Assembly (NCBI RefSeq): GCF_001941975.2
Contig: NZ_CP146991.1
Location: 4,705,501-4,769,500 of the forward strand
DNA length: 64,000 nt
Origin: Sporomusa sphaeroides DSM 2875
GTDB taxonomy: Bacteria > Bacillota > Negativicutes > Sporomusales > Sporomusaceae
Reading direction: 5' to 3'
The translations under genes and the position numbers were made by a program. Numbering within the stretch: the first letter of the stretch is position 1; each line of letters begins with the position of its first letter. A model generated the notes under the pieces. It saw only the letters and a list, made by a program, of their open reading frames with translations. It was not told the DNA's origin and did not search any database. Shown here piece by piece: positions 7,324 through 16,292 of the stretch.

Positions 7324-9144
7324 ATGGATAACAAACAACGAAATTTTTCTACAGGATTCTTTTTACTGGCGCTGGTATTCACTTGGCTATTTAATGATTA
7401 TGTCTACAAGCCATATGTTATGCGGGAAACCGAAGTCAGCTACCATGTCTTTCTCCAAAACTTAGCTGAAAATAAGATTGATCAGGTTATTTTGACAGGC
7501 GACCGCATTATCTTCTCGCTTAAAACTACTGATACTCAAAAAGAAGCTGTTGCTAACGTAGTGCCGGTCAACGACCCTGACCTGATTGACCGGCTAATTA
7601 AGTCAGGGGTGGCATTTTCCGCACAAGCCCCGGCTAAAAGTTTATTTTCCTCGCTATTCGGCTGGATTCTCCCCTTATTGCCATTACTGCTGATTTGGTA
7701 CTTCATTTTCAAACGTATGAGCGGCGCGGGTCCGAACGCCATGTCGCTGGGAAAAAGCAAAGCCCACGAAATTGAAGGGGAAATGATTGGTGTCAAGTTT
7801 GCTGATGTCGGTGGTGTTGGCGAGGCGGAAGTCGAGCTGCGTGAAATTATCGAATACCTGACCATGCCTGAGAAGTTTACCCGTATTGGTGCCAAACTTC
7901 CCAAAGGCGTTCTGCTGGCAGGTCCGCCCGGAACCGGCAAAACCCTGCTCGCCAAGGCAACCGCCGGTGAAGCCGGCGTCCCGTTCTTCTTTCTTACCGG
8001 CTCCAGTTTTGTCGAAATGTTTGTTGGCGTTGGTGCGGCAAGAGTGCGCGACCTTTTTCAACAGGCTCAGAAAAAAGCCCCCTGCATCATCTTCATTGAT
8101 GAGATCGATGCTATTGGACAAGCCCGTACCAGTATTGGCAAAGTTGGCACTAACAGCGAACAGGAAAATACGCTCAATCAATTGCTGGCAGAAATGGATG
8201 GTTTTAAAGCTAATTCCGGCGTGGTCATCATGGCGGCTACCAACCGTCCCGAAATTCTCGACCCCGCCTTAGTACGGCCGGGACGTTTTGACCGGCAGAT
8301 TCAGGTAACCCTGCCCACCGAACCAGGCCGCCTGGAGATCCTTACCATCCATACGCGCGATATGCCGCTGGGCAATGATGTCCAGTTGGAACGACTGGCT
8401 AAAGTGACTGCCGGTTTCTCCGGCGCTGAATTGGCTAATATCGCCAACGAGGCTTCCCTGCTTGCCATCAGGCGTGGTTCCAACATCATTGCTATGAGCG
8501 ATTTTGACTTAGCCATTGAACGGGTGGTAGCCGGCTTACAGCGAAAAACGCCCCTCTCTCAGGATATTCGCAAAAAAGTGGCTTATCACGAAGTAGGCCA
8601 TGCCCTTACGGCCTATTATCTTGCCGGAACAGATCCTGTGCACAAAATCAGTATTATTCCCACCTCAAAAGGAGCTCTCGGGTATACCATGCAGATGCCG
8701 GAAGAAGACCGCTATCTTATCGGCGAAAATGAGTTACGGTCACGGCTGGCAGTAATGCTTGGCGGCCGGGCGGCCGAGCTTATCATTTTTCATGAAGCCT
8801 CTACCGGGGCGGCTAATGACCTGGAACGCGCCACAGAAATGGCCCGGCGAATGGTCACTGAGTTCGGTATGTCCCCCAGGCTGGGTCCTGTCCGGTATGC
8901 CACCACGGCAGGCAGCTATTTACAGAGCGGGGCTACAGGCCGCAGCGATTTAAGCCCTGCAACCATTGCCGAAATAGATGAGGAAATTCGCCTCTTGTTG
9001 AATGAAGCGCAGGCAACAGCAAGCAAACTCCTGACCGAACACATGGAAGTTCTGCATCAGGTTTCCCTGTTTCTGCAGCAGGAAGAGGTTATTTCCGGCG
9101 CTCAGCTTACCCGGATTGTAAAGGAAATGTCAACTAACCCATAG
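7324..9144 (+). CDS. ftsH: ATP-dependent zinc metalloprotease FtsH
   Basis: A 606-residue membrane protease. Order seen: a transmembrane helix near residues 10-25, a periplasmic domain, a second transmembrane helix near 110-129, the AAA module with Walker A GPPGTGKT near 200-207 and Walker [10 protein letters not shown], then the M41 protease domain with zinc motif HEVGH at 422-426. FtsH degrades misfolded and regulatory membrane and cytoplasmic proteins. The ATG at 7324 follows GGAGG; the frame is open further upstream, but that stretch lacks a ribosome binding site and lies over the metF start. It is a normal-length member, though the genome could encode further copies. Confidence 0.95.
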   Translation: MDNKQRNFSTGFFLLALVFTWLFNDYVYKPYVMRETEVSYHVFLQNLAENKIDQVILTGDRIIFSLKTTDTQKEAVANVVPVNDPDLIDRLIKSGVAFSAQAPAKSLFSSLFGWILPLLPLLLIWYFIFKRMSGAGPNAMSLGKSKAHEIEGEMIGVKFADVGGVGEAEVELREIIEYLTMPEKFTRIGAKLPKGVLLAGPPGTGKTLLAKATAGEAGVPFFFLTGSSFVEMFVGVGAARVRDLFQQAQKKAPCIIFIDEIDAIGQARTSIGKVGTNSEQENTLNQLLAEMDGFKANSGVVIMAATNRPEILDPALVRPGRFDRQIQVTLPTEPGRLEILTIHTRDMPLGNDVQLERLAKVTAGFSGAELANIANEASLLAIRRGSNIIAMSDFDLAIERVVAGLQRKTPLSQDIRKKVAYHEVGHALTAYYLAGTDPVHKISIIPTSKGALGYTMQMPEEDRYLIGENELRSRLAVMLGGRAAELIIFHEASTGAANDLERATEMARRMVTEFGMSPRLGPVRYATTAGSYLQSGATGRSDLSPATIAEIDEEIRLLLNEAQATASKLLTEHMEVLHQVSLFLQQEEVISGAQLTRIVKEMSTNP

Positions 9145-9273
9145 CGGGTAGTGTTTTTTCACAAATGCTGGGCAATTTCTGTGCGGTAAGTGAGCATTGC
9201 GGGACTTTCTTGATCTCTGTAACCATTCGCCGGCAGTCACTCTGTCAGTGAAGCCTGCTGCCAGAACAAAAGG

Positions 9274-9313
9274 GTGTCGCAAATCGCGTTTTTTAAAATG
9301 CTTTTTGCGACAC
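9274..9313 (-). terminator. Terminator-like hairpin after the dehydrogenase gene
   Basis: Stem GTGTCGCAAA/TTTGCGACAC with a 20-base loop; on the minus strand CCTTTTGTTC follows. The 208-base gap 9145-9352 otherwise holds nothing I recognise. Confidence 0.5.
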
Positions 9314-9352
9314 AGATACACTTTCACCACAAATAATAAATACTCAGATTTA

Positions 9353-10303
9353 TTATAATTTAGTATCAGTAACGCTAAACTCAATTGATCCCCCACATAA
9401 TTTTGCAGCAATATTTTTTGCGCATATTCGACTTACAGAAGCAATAGCTTCTTTTGTATAAACCCCTATGTGTGGCGTAATTATAAAATTATCTAGTGTC
9501 AATAGTGGACTTTCTGCATGAATGGGTTCTACAGCACATACATCAACTGCCGCCCCAGCTAAATGACCTGATGCAAGAGCCTCATACAAAGCATATTCAT
9601 CGATAATTTCACCTTTGGCGGTATTGATTAAGTAACTTCCTTTTTTCATTTTTGAAATTGCACTATGGGAAATTAACTGATTGGTATTTGGGGTAAGAGG
9701 TAAATGAAGTGATACAAAATCGCTACATTGTAGCACTTCGTGCAGCCCACAAAGTTTGACATGACTATATTCATAAGAAAGTTCATTTACATAAAGATCA
9801 TAGGCTAAAACCTTCATATCAAATCCTTTGGCTCTTTTTGCCATATTTTTTCCTATTGACCCAAATCCCAATAAGCCAAGTGTTTTCCCATAAATATCTG
9901 TTCCTGTAGCCGTTTTCCATTGTCCCATATGTATAATTTTATTTGTATAGGCAATTTGTCTTGCAATTGTTAGGAGTAAACCAAAAGCCAAATCAGCAAC
10001 TGGATTGGCGTTAACTCCCGGAGCATTTGTCACAGTAATCCCCATTTCCTGTGCTGTTTTTATTGGAATATTATCAATTTCTGCTCCATGTTTGCATATT
10101 ATTTTGAGTTTATTACAACGCCTCATGATGTCACTGGTGAACTCGTGTGCCCCAATGATTAAGGCATCGTATTGCTCAATGCAACGTTCGAATTCACTTG
10201 CTTGTATATAATCTACATGAATGTTAGCGGCCTTTAATATATTGACCGCTTCTGACCCTACAGTTCCAAATGATCTTGAAGTTACTAATACATTCCAATT
10301 CAT
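9353..10303 (-). CDS. D-isomer-specific 2-hydroxyacid dehydrogenase (SerA/HprA-like)
   Basis: A 316-residue NAD-dependent dehydrogenase. The Rossmann motif GFGSIG is at residues 146-151; the catalytic Glu259 (DVCAVEP) and His278 (TPHIG) are in place. The substrate-binding Arg normally found in INTARG is Lys230 here (LINTAKGE). The family reduces 2-keto acids or oxidises 2-hydroxy acids such as 3-phosphoglycerate. It is the last gene of the AT-rich cluster that begins with a SARP regulator, 49 bases after the phosphoribosyltransferase gene, so it may share its transcript. GGAG precedes the ATG. The substrate cannot be told from sequence. Confidence 0.82.
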   Translation of the reverse strand: MNWNVLVTSRSFGTVGSEAVNILKAANIHVDYIQASEFERCIEQYDALIIGAHEFTSDIMRRCNKLKIICKHGAEIDNIPIKTAQEMGITVTNAPGVNANPVADLAFGLLLTIARQIAYTNKIIHMGQWKTATGTDIYGKTLGLLGFGSIGKNMAKRAKGFDMKVLAYDLYVNELSYEYSHVKLCGLHEVLQCSDFVSLHLPLTPNTNQLISHSAISKMKKGSYLINTAKGEIIDEYALYEALASGHLAGAAVDVCAVEPIHAESPLLTLDNFIITPHIGVYTKEAIASVSRICAKNIAAKLCGGSIEFSVTDTKL

Positions 10304-10352
10304 AATTCATCTCCATTACTGACATTTTTACTTATGCAAAGCAATATGTCTC

Positions 10353-10919
10353 CTATTCTTCATACCACTTAACCAAAGATTTGTTTCCAGAAACAGATAC
10401 GACTAATACAGTCTTAACATCAATGCCTGTCGCAGCTTTGATCCGTTGAATTCCACCATACTCTTCTTTTGCTGCAACAGCAACTACATCGACTATTTCT
10501 GCACCTGCTTTTCGAATTGCATCAATTAACGCAATCATGGTGCCCCCCGTACTAATCATATCATCTACAATAACAACCCGGTCTCCAGCTTCAACTCCAT
10601 TCAAAAAGATCTGTCCGTCTGTATATTCACATGAAAAATCAACTACAATCTGCCCTCGCAATCCCGAAGGATACCAACGAGCAAGCCCAAAGGGAAGGCC
10701 AGTTAATAATGAGACAACAGCAACTAAGACCGCTCCTTTTTCTTCTTCACCTACGATTTTATTAACATCATTAAGTTTTAAGAGTTCTACTACCTTTTCA
10801 GCTGCTTGTTTCAACAGGGCAGGCGTTGTAGCAGGTATTTGTTCTGTTAATTCGTTAATAATAAAGTTCTTACCATTAATATTTAGCAAGTCACAATTAT
10901 CGAAGGACTTTTTCAACAT
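10353..10919 (-). CDS. Purine-type phosphoribosyltransferase (archaeal Hpt/APRT-like)
   Basis: A 188-residue PRTase. The PRPP-binding loop VVIVDDMISTGGTMIAL is intact, and the segment FLNGVEAGDR before it and the long N-terminal part resemble the archaeal-type hypoxanthine/adenine phosphoribosyltransferases more than bacterial Apt. These enzymes transfer ribose-5-phosphate from PRPP to a nitrogenous base. It lies 251 bases downstream of trpF and just upstream of the dehydrogenase, so it could belong to the cluster or form a separate two-gene unit. In a cluster with a TrpD-like enzyme, a second PRPP-using enzyme is notable. Confidence 0.8.
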   Translation of the reverse strand: MLKKSFDNCDLLNINGKNFIINELTEQIPATTPALLKQAAEKVVELLKLNDVNKIVGEEEKGAVLVAVVSLLTGLPFGLARWYPSGLRGQIVVDFSCEYTDGQIFLNGVEAGDRVVIVDDMISTGGTMIALIDAIRKAGAEIVDVVAVAAKEEYGGIQRIKAATGIDVKTVLVVSVSGNKSLVKWYEE

Positions 10920-11170
10920 TTCCCAGTTTCCCCCAATCTATTCCAAAGTTTGTTCCATACTATGATCAGCCCTCAAACAGAGACAACTTTGAATCGCCAT
11001 TCATATTTTGTTTAACCAAGCAAAACAGGATAATCCGGAAGAGAAATAACGAGAGTACCGTTTCTTATGGTGGGTTTTATAACTGTACAGATCAACGCCA
11101 GGTGTGTTTTCACTTTTTTCTATCGGTTTTTATGCTTTTCGATTTGACCAATAAGTGCCTTTTCTTGGGG
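10920..11170 (-). other. Gap within the cluster between trpF and the PRTase gene
   Basis: A 251-base AT-rich stretch without an open frame of note. It separates the tightly packed methyltransferase-to-trpF block from the last two genes and is long enough to hold a promoter. I see no strong -35/-10 pair or terminator hairpin. Confidence 0.3.
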
Positions 11171-11800
11171 CTAATATATATCCATATCTGCATTTCTTAC
11201 ATTTTCTACAAAAGCTCTCATTAAATTTATATCTTTAATACCCGGAGCCGTCTCTATACCGCTACTAACGTCAACAGCATACGGACGAACAATCGAAACT
11301 GCTTGTGCAATATTAGATGCATTCAACCCACCAGCCAGAATAATAGGTTTATCTACGTTCTGTTTAGATAAAACCTTCCAATCAAAACACTTTCCTGATC
11401 CACCCTGCAGATGTGAATCATAACTGTCAAATAAATAAGCACAAGCCTTAGAGTCGATATGGAACGATAAGTTATCTGTGCCAAGTGCCACTCTATACAC
11501 TATAATAATCGGAATATTCAAATTGATAGTGCAATTACTGATCCAACTTTTCTGCAGTTGCACGATATCAAATTTGCGATATTCGGAAATTTTATCTATG
11601 TAGCTGACAGGTTCGTTTACAAAAACACCTATGGTTGTTACCATAGGTGGCAGATGAGAAATAATATCACGAACAACTTCTGGTTCTGCCCTGCGCGGAC
11701 TCTCTGACATAATAAATCCAAGTGCATCAACACCCAACTTTATTGCATCCAGTGCAGTTTGTAAGGTTCTTATTCCACAAAACTTTATTCTTGTCCTCAA
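11171..11800 (-). CDS. trpF: Phosphoribosylanthranilate isomerase
   Basis: A 209-residue TIM barrel. The catalytic Cys sits in IKFCGIR at the N-terminus and the catalytic Asp in AVDVSSGIE near the C-terminus; GVFVNEP and ILAGGLNASNI are also typical. It converts N-(5-phosphoribosyl)anthranilate to the 1-deoxyribulose-5-phosphate adduct. The start is a TTG at 11800 that overlaps the trpD stop by four bases, with AGGAGG seven bases upstream inside trpD, so the two are translationally coupled. No trpC, trpB, trpA or trpE is nearby, so a role in ordinary tryptophan synthesis is doubtful. Confidence 0.88.
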   Translation of the reverse strand: MRTRIKFCGIRTLQTALDAIKLGVDALGFIMSESPRRAEPEVVRDIISHLPPMVTTIGVFVNEPVSYIDKISEYRKFDIVQLQKSWISNCTINLNIPIIIVYRVALGTDNLSFHIDSKACAYLFDSYDSHLQGGSGKCFDWKVLSKQNVDKPIILAGGLNASNIAQAVSIVRPYAVDVSSGIETAPGIKDINLMRAFVENVRNADMDIY

Positions 11801-12843
11801 GTCATAACCTCCTGTAGCTTCGAAAACAATGTAGATACCTTTCCGCTTACAATGGTCTCTTTTGCAATATTCACCCCATCTTGAATGGTTTTTGCTGCGC
11901 CACATATGTATAACGCCGCAGCAGATGTTGGCAGAATAGCTTGCATTCTTTCCGGGGATTCATTTTTTATAATGCTATAAAATATACTCGCATTTTCTTC
12001 GGGGGATCCACCTTCTAAATATAAACTGGCAATAGGTTCAAGGCCAAAATCACTAGGACAAACGTTATATCGGCGTAGTACACCGTCTTTATATTCCAAC
12101 ACTTTTGATTTCCCACAAGGGCTTAATTCATCAATGTTTTCTATACCATGCACCAACAAAAATGCTTCTCGCCCTTGCTCTATCAAAATTTCTGCCATAG
12201 TGTCCATCTTCCTTTGATCAGATACTCCGACAATCTGATAAGGTACACAGGCTGGGTTAAATAAAGGTCCGATAATATTGAACGCTGTACTAACTGCTAA
12301 GCTTGCACGCATATCTGCCAGAAATGATGGATGACAATGATAGCTCTTAGTTACAAAAAATGTAATCCCAAACTGATCATATAACATTTTTGCAAAAGAG
12401 TGTGAAGAAAGCTTTTGTGTGTTCAGCCCCAATGCATTAAGCAAATCAATACTTCCTGAACTACTTGAAATTTTGTTGCTGCCGTGTTTACAAACACGGC
12501 AGCCTGCTGCTGCTAGAATAAATGCTACAGTTGTTGAAATATTGAATGTAGGTTTACCGCCCCCTGTTCCACCGATATCTATCGCCCCTGTAACATTCAG
12601 CGATATAGTTTTCATTTTGCGCCTGATTACCCGGGATAACCCTAAAAGCTCATCTTTGGTTTCACCTCGATTTTTTAAAACAGCCAAAATGGCGCAAAAC
12701 TGATATGCTGATTTTGGATGTTCCCACAAATACTCAAACAAAAACTCTGCTTCTATTACAGAAAGGAAACCGTTGTCTTCAATTACTTTTTTGACAAGCC
12801 GAATAGGATTGAGTTTCTTACAGGTTAAAGTGTCTGATAACAT
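11797..12843 (-). CDS. trpD: Anthranilate phosphoribosyltransferase-like protein
   Basis: A protein of about 348 residues of the TrpD family. Visible: the PRPP region GTGG...TFNISTTVAF, then KHGSNKISSSSGS, AFNIIGPLFNPA, and the metal-binding DE in VHGIENIDELSPCG. The usual GTGGDG loop reads GTGGGKP with Asp lost and one residue missing, and the KHGNR motif is KHGSN, so the acceptor site may be altered. TrpD joins ribose-5-phosphate from PRPP to anthranilate. The start is uncertain (ATGs at 12870, 12858 and 12843); all overlap the end of the aldolase gene, and the stop overlaps trpF. Confidence 0.8.
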   Translation of the reverse strand: MLSDTLTCKKLNPIRLVKKVIEDNGFLSVIEAEFLFEYLWEHPKSAYQFCAILAVLKNRGETKDELLGLSRVIRRKMKTISLNVTGAIDIGGTGGGKPTFNISTTVAFILAAAGCRVCKHGSNKISSSSGSIDLLNALGLNTQKLSSHSFAKMLYDQFGITFFVTKSYHCHPSFLADMRASLAVSTAFNIIGPLFNPACVPYQIVGVSDQRKMDTMAEILIEQGREAFLLVHGIENIDELSPCGKSKVLEYKDGVLRRYNVCPSDFGLEPIASLYLEGGSPEENASIFYSIIKNESPERMQAILPTSAAALYICGAAKTIQDGVNIAKETIVSGKVSTLFSKLQEVMT

Positions 12844-13663
12844 AGTCAACACTCTCATTATTATGAACAATCGAACGCAAGGCTTTAATCATAGCTACAG
12901 GATCTTTGGCCTGCACTACGTTCCTGCCTAGAACTACGCCGGACGCACCAGCATCAATTGCACCCTTCACCATATCCAAACTTTCTTTAATTGAACTGGT
13001 TTTAGGTCCGCCAGCAATCATGATCGGAACTGGACACCCCTCAATAACTTTTGCATAACTTGCTGCGTCTCCAGAATAATCCGTTTTTATAGCGTCGGCA
13101 CCGATTTCTGCAGCCATTCTTGTATGTAAAGCAATTAATTTTGCATCCAGTTCCCGACCATTTGCTCTTTGTGCATTACCCCTAGCCATGGGCTCCATAA
13201 TGTGTGGAATGCCGACACGCGCTGCCGCTCTACACACCTCGGCATTTTTAGCAATTTCTAATGCCTCCACATGTGAATCCTGATAGCCGATAAACATAAA
13301 TGTAAGAACTGCATCGGCACCTAAAGCCAATGCTGACTCAACGTCACTGATTAATATATTGCGTCCTTCCTCAAAGTTCAGTTCATCTTTCGCCCGAAAT
13401 GTGTTTGTCCAGTCCAACCGTAAAATAATTGCCGGGGCATTATCTACACATAATAGATCGCTACAAATGCGCGCAATACCAGGAGAGATCAATACTGCAT
13501 CAGCGCCGCCCTCGATTATTTTTTCCATTGTTTCTCTGGGCTTAATATTACCGAGCATAGGTCCGTCATCAAGTCCATGGTCAAATGCAATGGAAACACT
13601 TCTCTGCGTAGACTTCTTAATAATCTTTGATAACCTAATTGCCTTTCCACATTGTGCACTCAT
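12818..13663 (-). CDS. DhnA/ADHS-type class I aldolase
   Basis: A 281-residue TIM-barrel aldolase of the DhnA family, which includes archaeal fructose-bisphosphate aldolase, ADH synthase of the alternative shikimate route, GriI-type enzymes and LsrF. The Schiff-base Lys lies in ADAIKTDYSGD, the early Asp in AFDHGLDDGP, and the phosphate-binding loops in IAGGPKT and GVVLGRNV. The acid-base Tyr of ADHS (in MYPRG) is missing: the segment reads MEPMARG. The substrate is therefore probably different. GGAGGG precedes the ATG. It overlaps trpD, so the two products are probably made together. Confidence 0.82.
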   Translation of the reverse strand: MSAQCGKAIRLSKIIKKSTQRSVSIAFDHGLDDGPMLGNIKPRETMEKIIEGGADAVLISPGIARICSDLLCVDNAPAIILRLDWTNTFRAKDELNFEEGRNILISDVESALALGADAVLTFMFIGYQDSHVEALEIAKNAEVCRAAARVGIPHIMEPMARGNAQRANGRELDAKLIALHTRMAAEIGADAIKTDYSGDAASYAKVIEGCPVPIMIAGGPKTSSIKESLDMVKGAIDAGASGVVLGRNVVQAKDPVAMIKALRSIVHNNESVDYVIRHFNL

Positions 13664-13711
13664 TTTTTCCCTCCATTATTTATTCTAAATTTCTTGTCAA
13701 TCCCATTTTCT

Positions 13712-14752
13712 TTATGAATGGGGCTGGATTACTATTTTTATACTCGTCCCATTTTTCATTTCCAGAATAGCATCCTTTAAATTTTGCAAAGGCATCCGTT
13801 TGGAGATCAGTGGGCGAACATTTACTTTTCCAGAAGAAATGAGTCGCAATGCAGTAGTATTTTGCTTTGGGGTTGAAGAAAAACTACCATACACACTCAG
13901 TTCTTTATAATGAAGTAGATTTGCGTTGATAGTATTCATTGGGCTAGTTTTAGGCAGTCCTCCAAAGTTACAAATACGCCCCCTCGGCCCAGCTAACTCT
14001 AAGGCTTTTGCCTGTGCATCTCCACTGCCACAAGCTACAATAACAACATTAGCCCCCATCCCGCCGAACTTACGCTGAATCACCTCCAGGGGATCTTGTT
14101 GTGAAGAGTTAAATATGTGGTCGGCGTCAAATGCACCTGCAATTTCTAAACGTTTATCATCGACATCATATGCAATTACCTGCGTGGCACCACGCACTCG
14201 GGCGATCTGCATATGCATACAGCCTATCGCCCCTGTACCAATTACAACTACGCGATCCTCCAAACCCACATTTAAAATCTCCTGGGCATTTAGAACACAG
14301 GCTAACGGTTCTGTCAAACAAGCATCATCAAAATTAACATGATCGGCAATTGCATTGATAACACCCTGCTGAATAGCTAGAGGACTGACAGCCATATACT
14401 CTGCATATCCACCTGGGAACTCAAAGCCATGTGCCTGCATATTGGAGCACATCGTATGATTGCCAGAATAACAATTATAGCAATACCCGCAGGGGATGGC
14501 AGCCCCAATGGTAATACGCTGTCCTATAGGCAGCATATTTTTTGAACGGTTTTCAATTACTTCGCCAACCGTTTCATGTCCGATAATCCATGGCGGTTTT
14601 ATCATAGAGTTTCCATGATAATACGTACGCACATCAGAACCACATACAGAACATCCATGTATTTTTACGAGCATTCCACCTTCCGGCACGTCAGGATCTG
14701 CAACTGTTTGCACCTTGATTTGTTCAATCCCTTCATACACTGCAGCTTTCAT
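13712..14752 (-). CDS. Zinc-dependent medium-chain alcohol dehydrogenase
   Basis: A 346-residue MDR dehydrogenase of the sorbitol/threonine dehydrogenase branch. Catalytic zinc ligands are in GCSVCGSD and GHETVGE, the structural zinc site is CGYCYNCYSGNHTMC, and the NAD(P) motif is GTGAIG. It would oxidise an alcohol or reduce a ketone on a polyol-like substrate. The ATG at 14752 follows GGAGGT; an upstream in-frame codon at 14785 lacks a site. It sits in the cluster 48 bases before the aldolase gene, so a linked sugar-like substrate is plausible. Confidence 0.85.
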   Translation of the reverse strand: MKAAVYEGIEQIKVQTVADPDVPEGGMLVKIHGCSVCGSDVRTYYHGNSMIKPPWIIGHETVGEVIENRSKNMLPIGQRITIGAAIPCGYCYNCYSGNHTMCSNMQAHGFEFPGGYAEYMAVSPLAIQQGVINAIADHVNFDDACLTEPLACVLNAQEILNVGLEDRVVVIGTGAIGCMHMQIARVRGATQVIAYDVDDKRLEIAGAFDADHIFNSSQQDPLEVIQRKFGGMGANVVIVACGSGDAQAKALELAGPRGRICNFGGLPKTSPMNTINANLLHYKELSVYGSFSSTPKQNTTALRLISSGKVNVRPLISKRMPLQNLKDAILEMKNGTSIKIVIQPHS

Positions 14753-14843
14753 TTTGACCTCCTTAACACCTTTGAAATTTGCCAAACTTAAAAGCTCATT
14801 ACAGTTAGTGATACATCATGTCGAATAAGTATGGCAATATTCT

Positions 14844-15434
14844 TCATATCCTTTCATATAAATCTTGAACAGAAATTACTTTTCCATAAATATAATCAAT
14901 ATTTTTTAATGCTTCACAATGGGCATCTTCGGATGTACCTGCTACGCATTCTTGCGGAACCAAAACACGATAGTTGTACTGCTGCGCATCTTGTGCAGTA
15001 GCCCGTATACAGACATCTGTAGCAACTCCGGTTAATACCAAAGTATTCACATTTAAACCCCGCAACAGCAAGTCCAGATCGGTAGCAAAAAAAGCACTAT
15101 ACCGTCTTTTTTTTATGATGTAGTCATTGTCTTCCGGCAAGAGCATAAGGAAAAATTGTTCGCCACCAGAACCTTCAATACAGTGTTCGGGTTCTTCGTA
15201 AGCAAGTTCTAATCCAAAATCGACTTTTTGTTTTCTATGAATTTCTTGCGTATAAATAACCGGCCTATTGTGTTTTCGAAATTCACCAGCTAGTCGCTGA
15301 ATATTGTTAACGATGTGTAAACCGTTATGACATTGTATTGGCGCGTCTACTAACAAGAAATCATTTTGCATGTCAATGACCATAAGCGCAGCATGCGCAA
15401 AGTCAAATTCAGCATTTGCGTTTCTATAAGCCAT
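14844..15434 (-). CDS. Isochorismatase-family cysteine hydrolase
   Basis: A 196-residue cysteine hydrolase. The triad is visible: Asp21 in MVIDMQNDF, Lys near 108-109 before RRYSAFFAT, and Cys142 in TGVATDVCIRA, with the cis-peptide VAT before it. Family members cleave isochorismate, carbamoylsarcosine, ureidoacrylate, nicotinamide and similar compounds. The RYSAF segment is closest to isochorismatases and RutB-type amidases, but the substrate cannot be assigned. It is the second gene after the cluster promoter. Confidence 0.82.
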   Translation of the reverse strand: MAYRNANAEFDFAHAALMVIDMQNDFLLVDAPIQCHNGLHIVNNIQRLAGEFRKHNRPVIYTQEIHRKQKVDFGLELAYEEPEHCIEGSGGEQFFLMLLPEDNDYIIKKRRYSAFFATDLDLLLRGLNVNTLVLTGVATDVCIRATAQDAQQYNYRVLVPQECVAGTSEDAHCEALKNIDYIYGKVISVQDLYERI

Positions 15435-15459
15435 CCCTTACACCTGCTTCTGTTTAGTT

Positions 15460-16134
15460 TTAGTTTTTGGTTACAACAAGAAAAATACTTGATTCATCAA
15501 CCTCTGTAACCTCATATACAAAACCTGAAGCCTTCCCAAATCTGTCCATATCTTCTGGCGAATGCGTTGTTGCACGAAAACCATCTTCACATATGATGAT
15601 TCCATCCTTAGTCTTCACTGTATCGATTTTGCCTAACAAACCTTTTTCTGATTGCTCCTGAAACCATGTAAGGCGATGATCCCAAAACTTGGCACTATAG
15701 CTGCTAAAAAAAGCTCTGCCCCCATTTGGAAGTAAATCCATGACCTTTTTTATAAATTCAACAGGCACTACCTTCATCGCTGACAAGGCATTTTGCAAAC
15801 ACAGTACCACGTCGAATAATTCTTGAAACTGGAGATTATGTGCGTCCATAACCATTAGATGTGCATTAGGCGTATCATTTAAATATTCTTTACCAAAATC
15901 CACATTGTCTTTTGAGATATCAATACCAACTATTGATTGACAGCTAGGTGCTAATTCTTTAACAATGCGTCCATATCCGGCACCTAGTTCCAATACACGT
16001 TCTGTTCCTTGCAAATAATTTCTAACAAAATTAATTTCTGCTGCTAAATACTGCCTTACTCTTGAATATTCTGTTTCATAAACCTGATACAGTTTTTGGG
16101 CATTTAGACTTTGAGCATAATAATTTTCCTTCAC
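15460..16134 (-). CDS. Class I SAM-dependent methyltransferase
   Basis: A 224-residue methyltransferase with SAM motif I LELGAGYGR near residue 54, an acidic end of strand 2 (VGIDIS), and motif LVMDAHNLQF. The GTG at 16134 is chosen because GAGGGGG lies eight bases upstream; the frame is open for 33 more codons over what looks like the promoter. It is the first gene of the cluster after the regulator's terminator. It may methylate a cluster intermediate; small-molecule or protein substrate is unknown. Confidence 0.75.
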   Translation of the reverse strand: MKENYYAQSLNAQKLYQVYETEYSRVRQYLAAEINFVRNYLQGTERVLELGAGYGRIVKELAPSCQSIVGIDISKDNVDFGKEYLNDTPNAHLMVMDAHNLQFQELFDVVLCLQNALSAMKVVPVEFIKKVMDLLPNGGRAFFSSYSAKFWDHRLTWFQEQSEKGLLGKIDTVKTKDGIIICEDGFRATTHSPEDMDRFGKASGFVYEVTEVDESSIFLVVTKN

Positions 16135-16204
16135 ACTAAATTCCCCCTCTTTATACAGTTCATGTTTACTGTTTATTTGTATTATTATGACTATATTTGT
16201 TACT

Positions 16205-16233
16205 TTAAAATATCCACGTCTAATTATTGTCAA
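16205..16233 (-). promoter_or_regulatory. Candidate promoter of the biosynthetic cluster
   Basis: TTGACA on the minus strand (16233-16228) overlaps the T-tract of the regulator's terminator; 17 bases later comes TTTTAA, with TATTTT two bases nearer as an alternative. The methyltransferase GTG lies about 70 bases downstream. The -35 is perfect and the -10 weak, as expected for an activator-dependent promoter. Confidence 0.4.
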
Positions 16234-16276
16234 AAAAAGAACTGTGTTGAATTAGACTCCAACACAGTTCTTTTTT
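16233..16276 (-). terminator. Strong terminator between regulator and cluster
   Basis: A 17-bp perfect stem, AAAAAAGAACTGTGTTG with its complement, around a ten-base loop. It ends the regulator transcript, so the cluster needs its own promoter. Confidence 0.9.
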
Positions 16277-16292
16277 GACTAAACCAATTGTC

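Noticed and set aside
11171-12843. Ordinary tryptophan operon
   Set aside because: trpE, trpG, trpC, trpB and trpA are absent, the neighbours are not trp-related, and TrpD motifs are altered.
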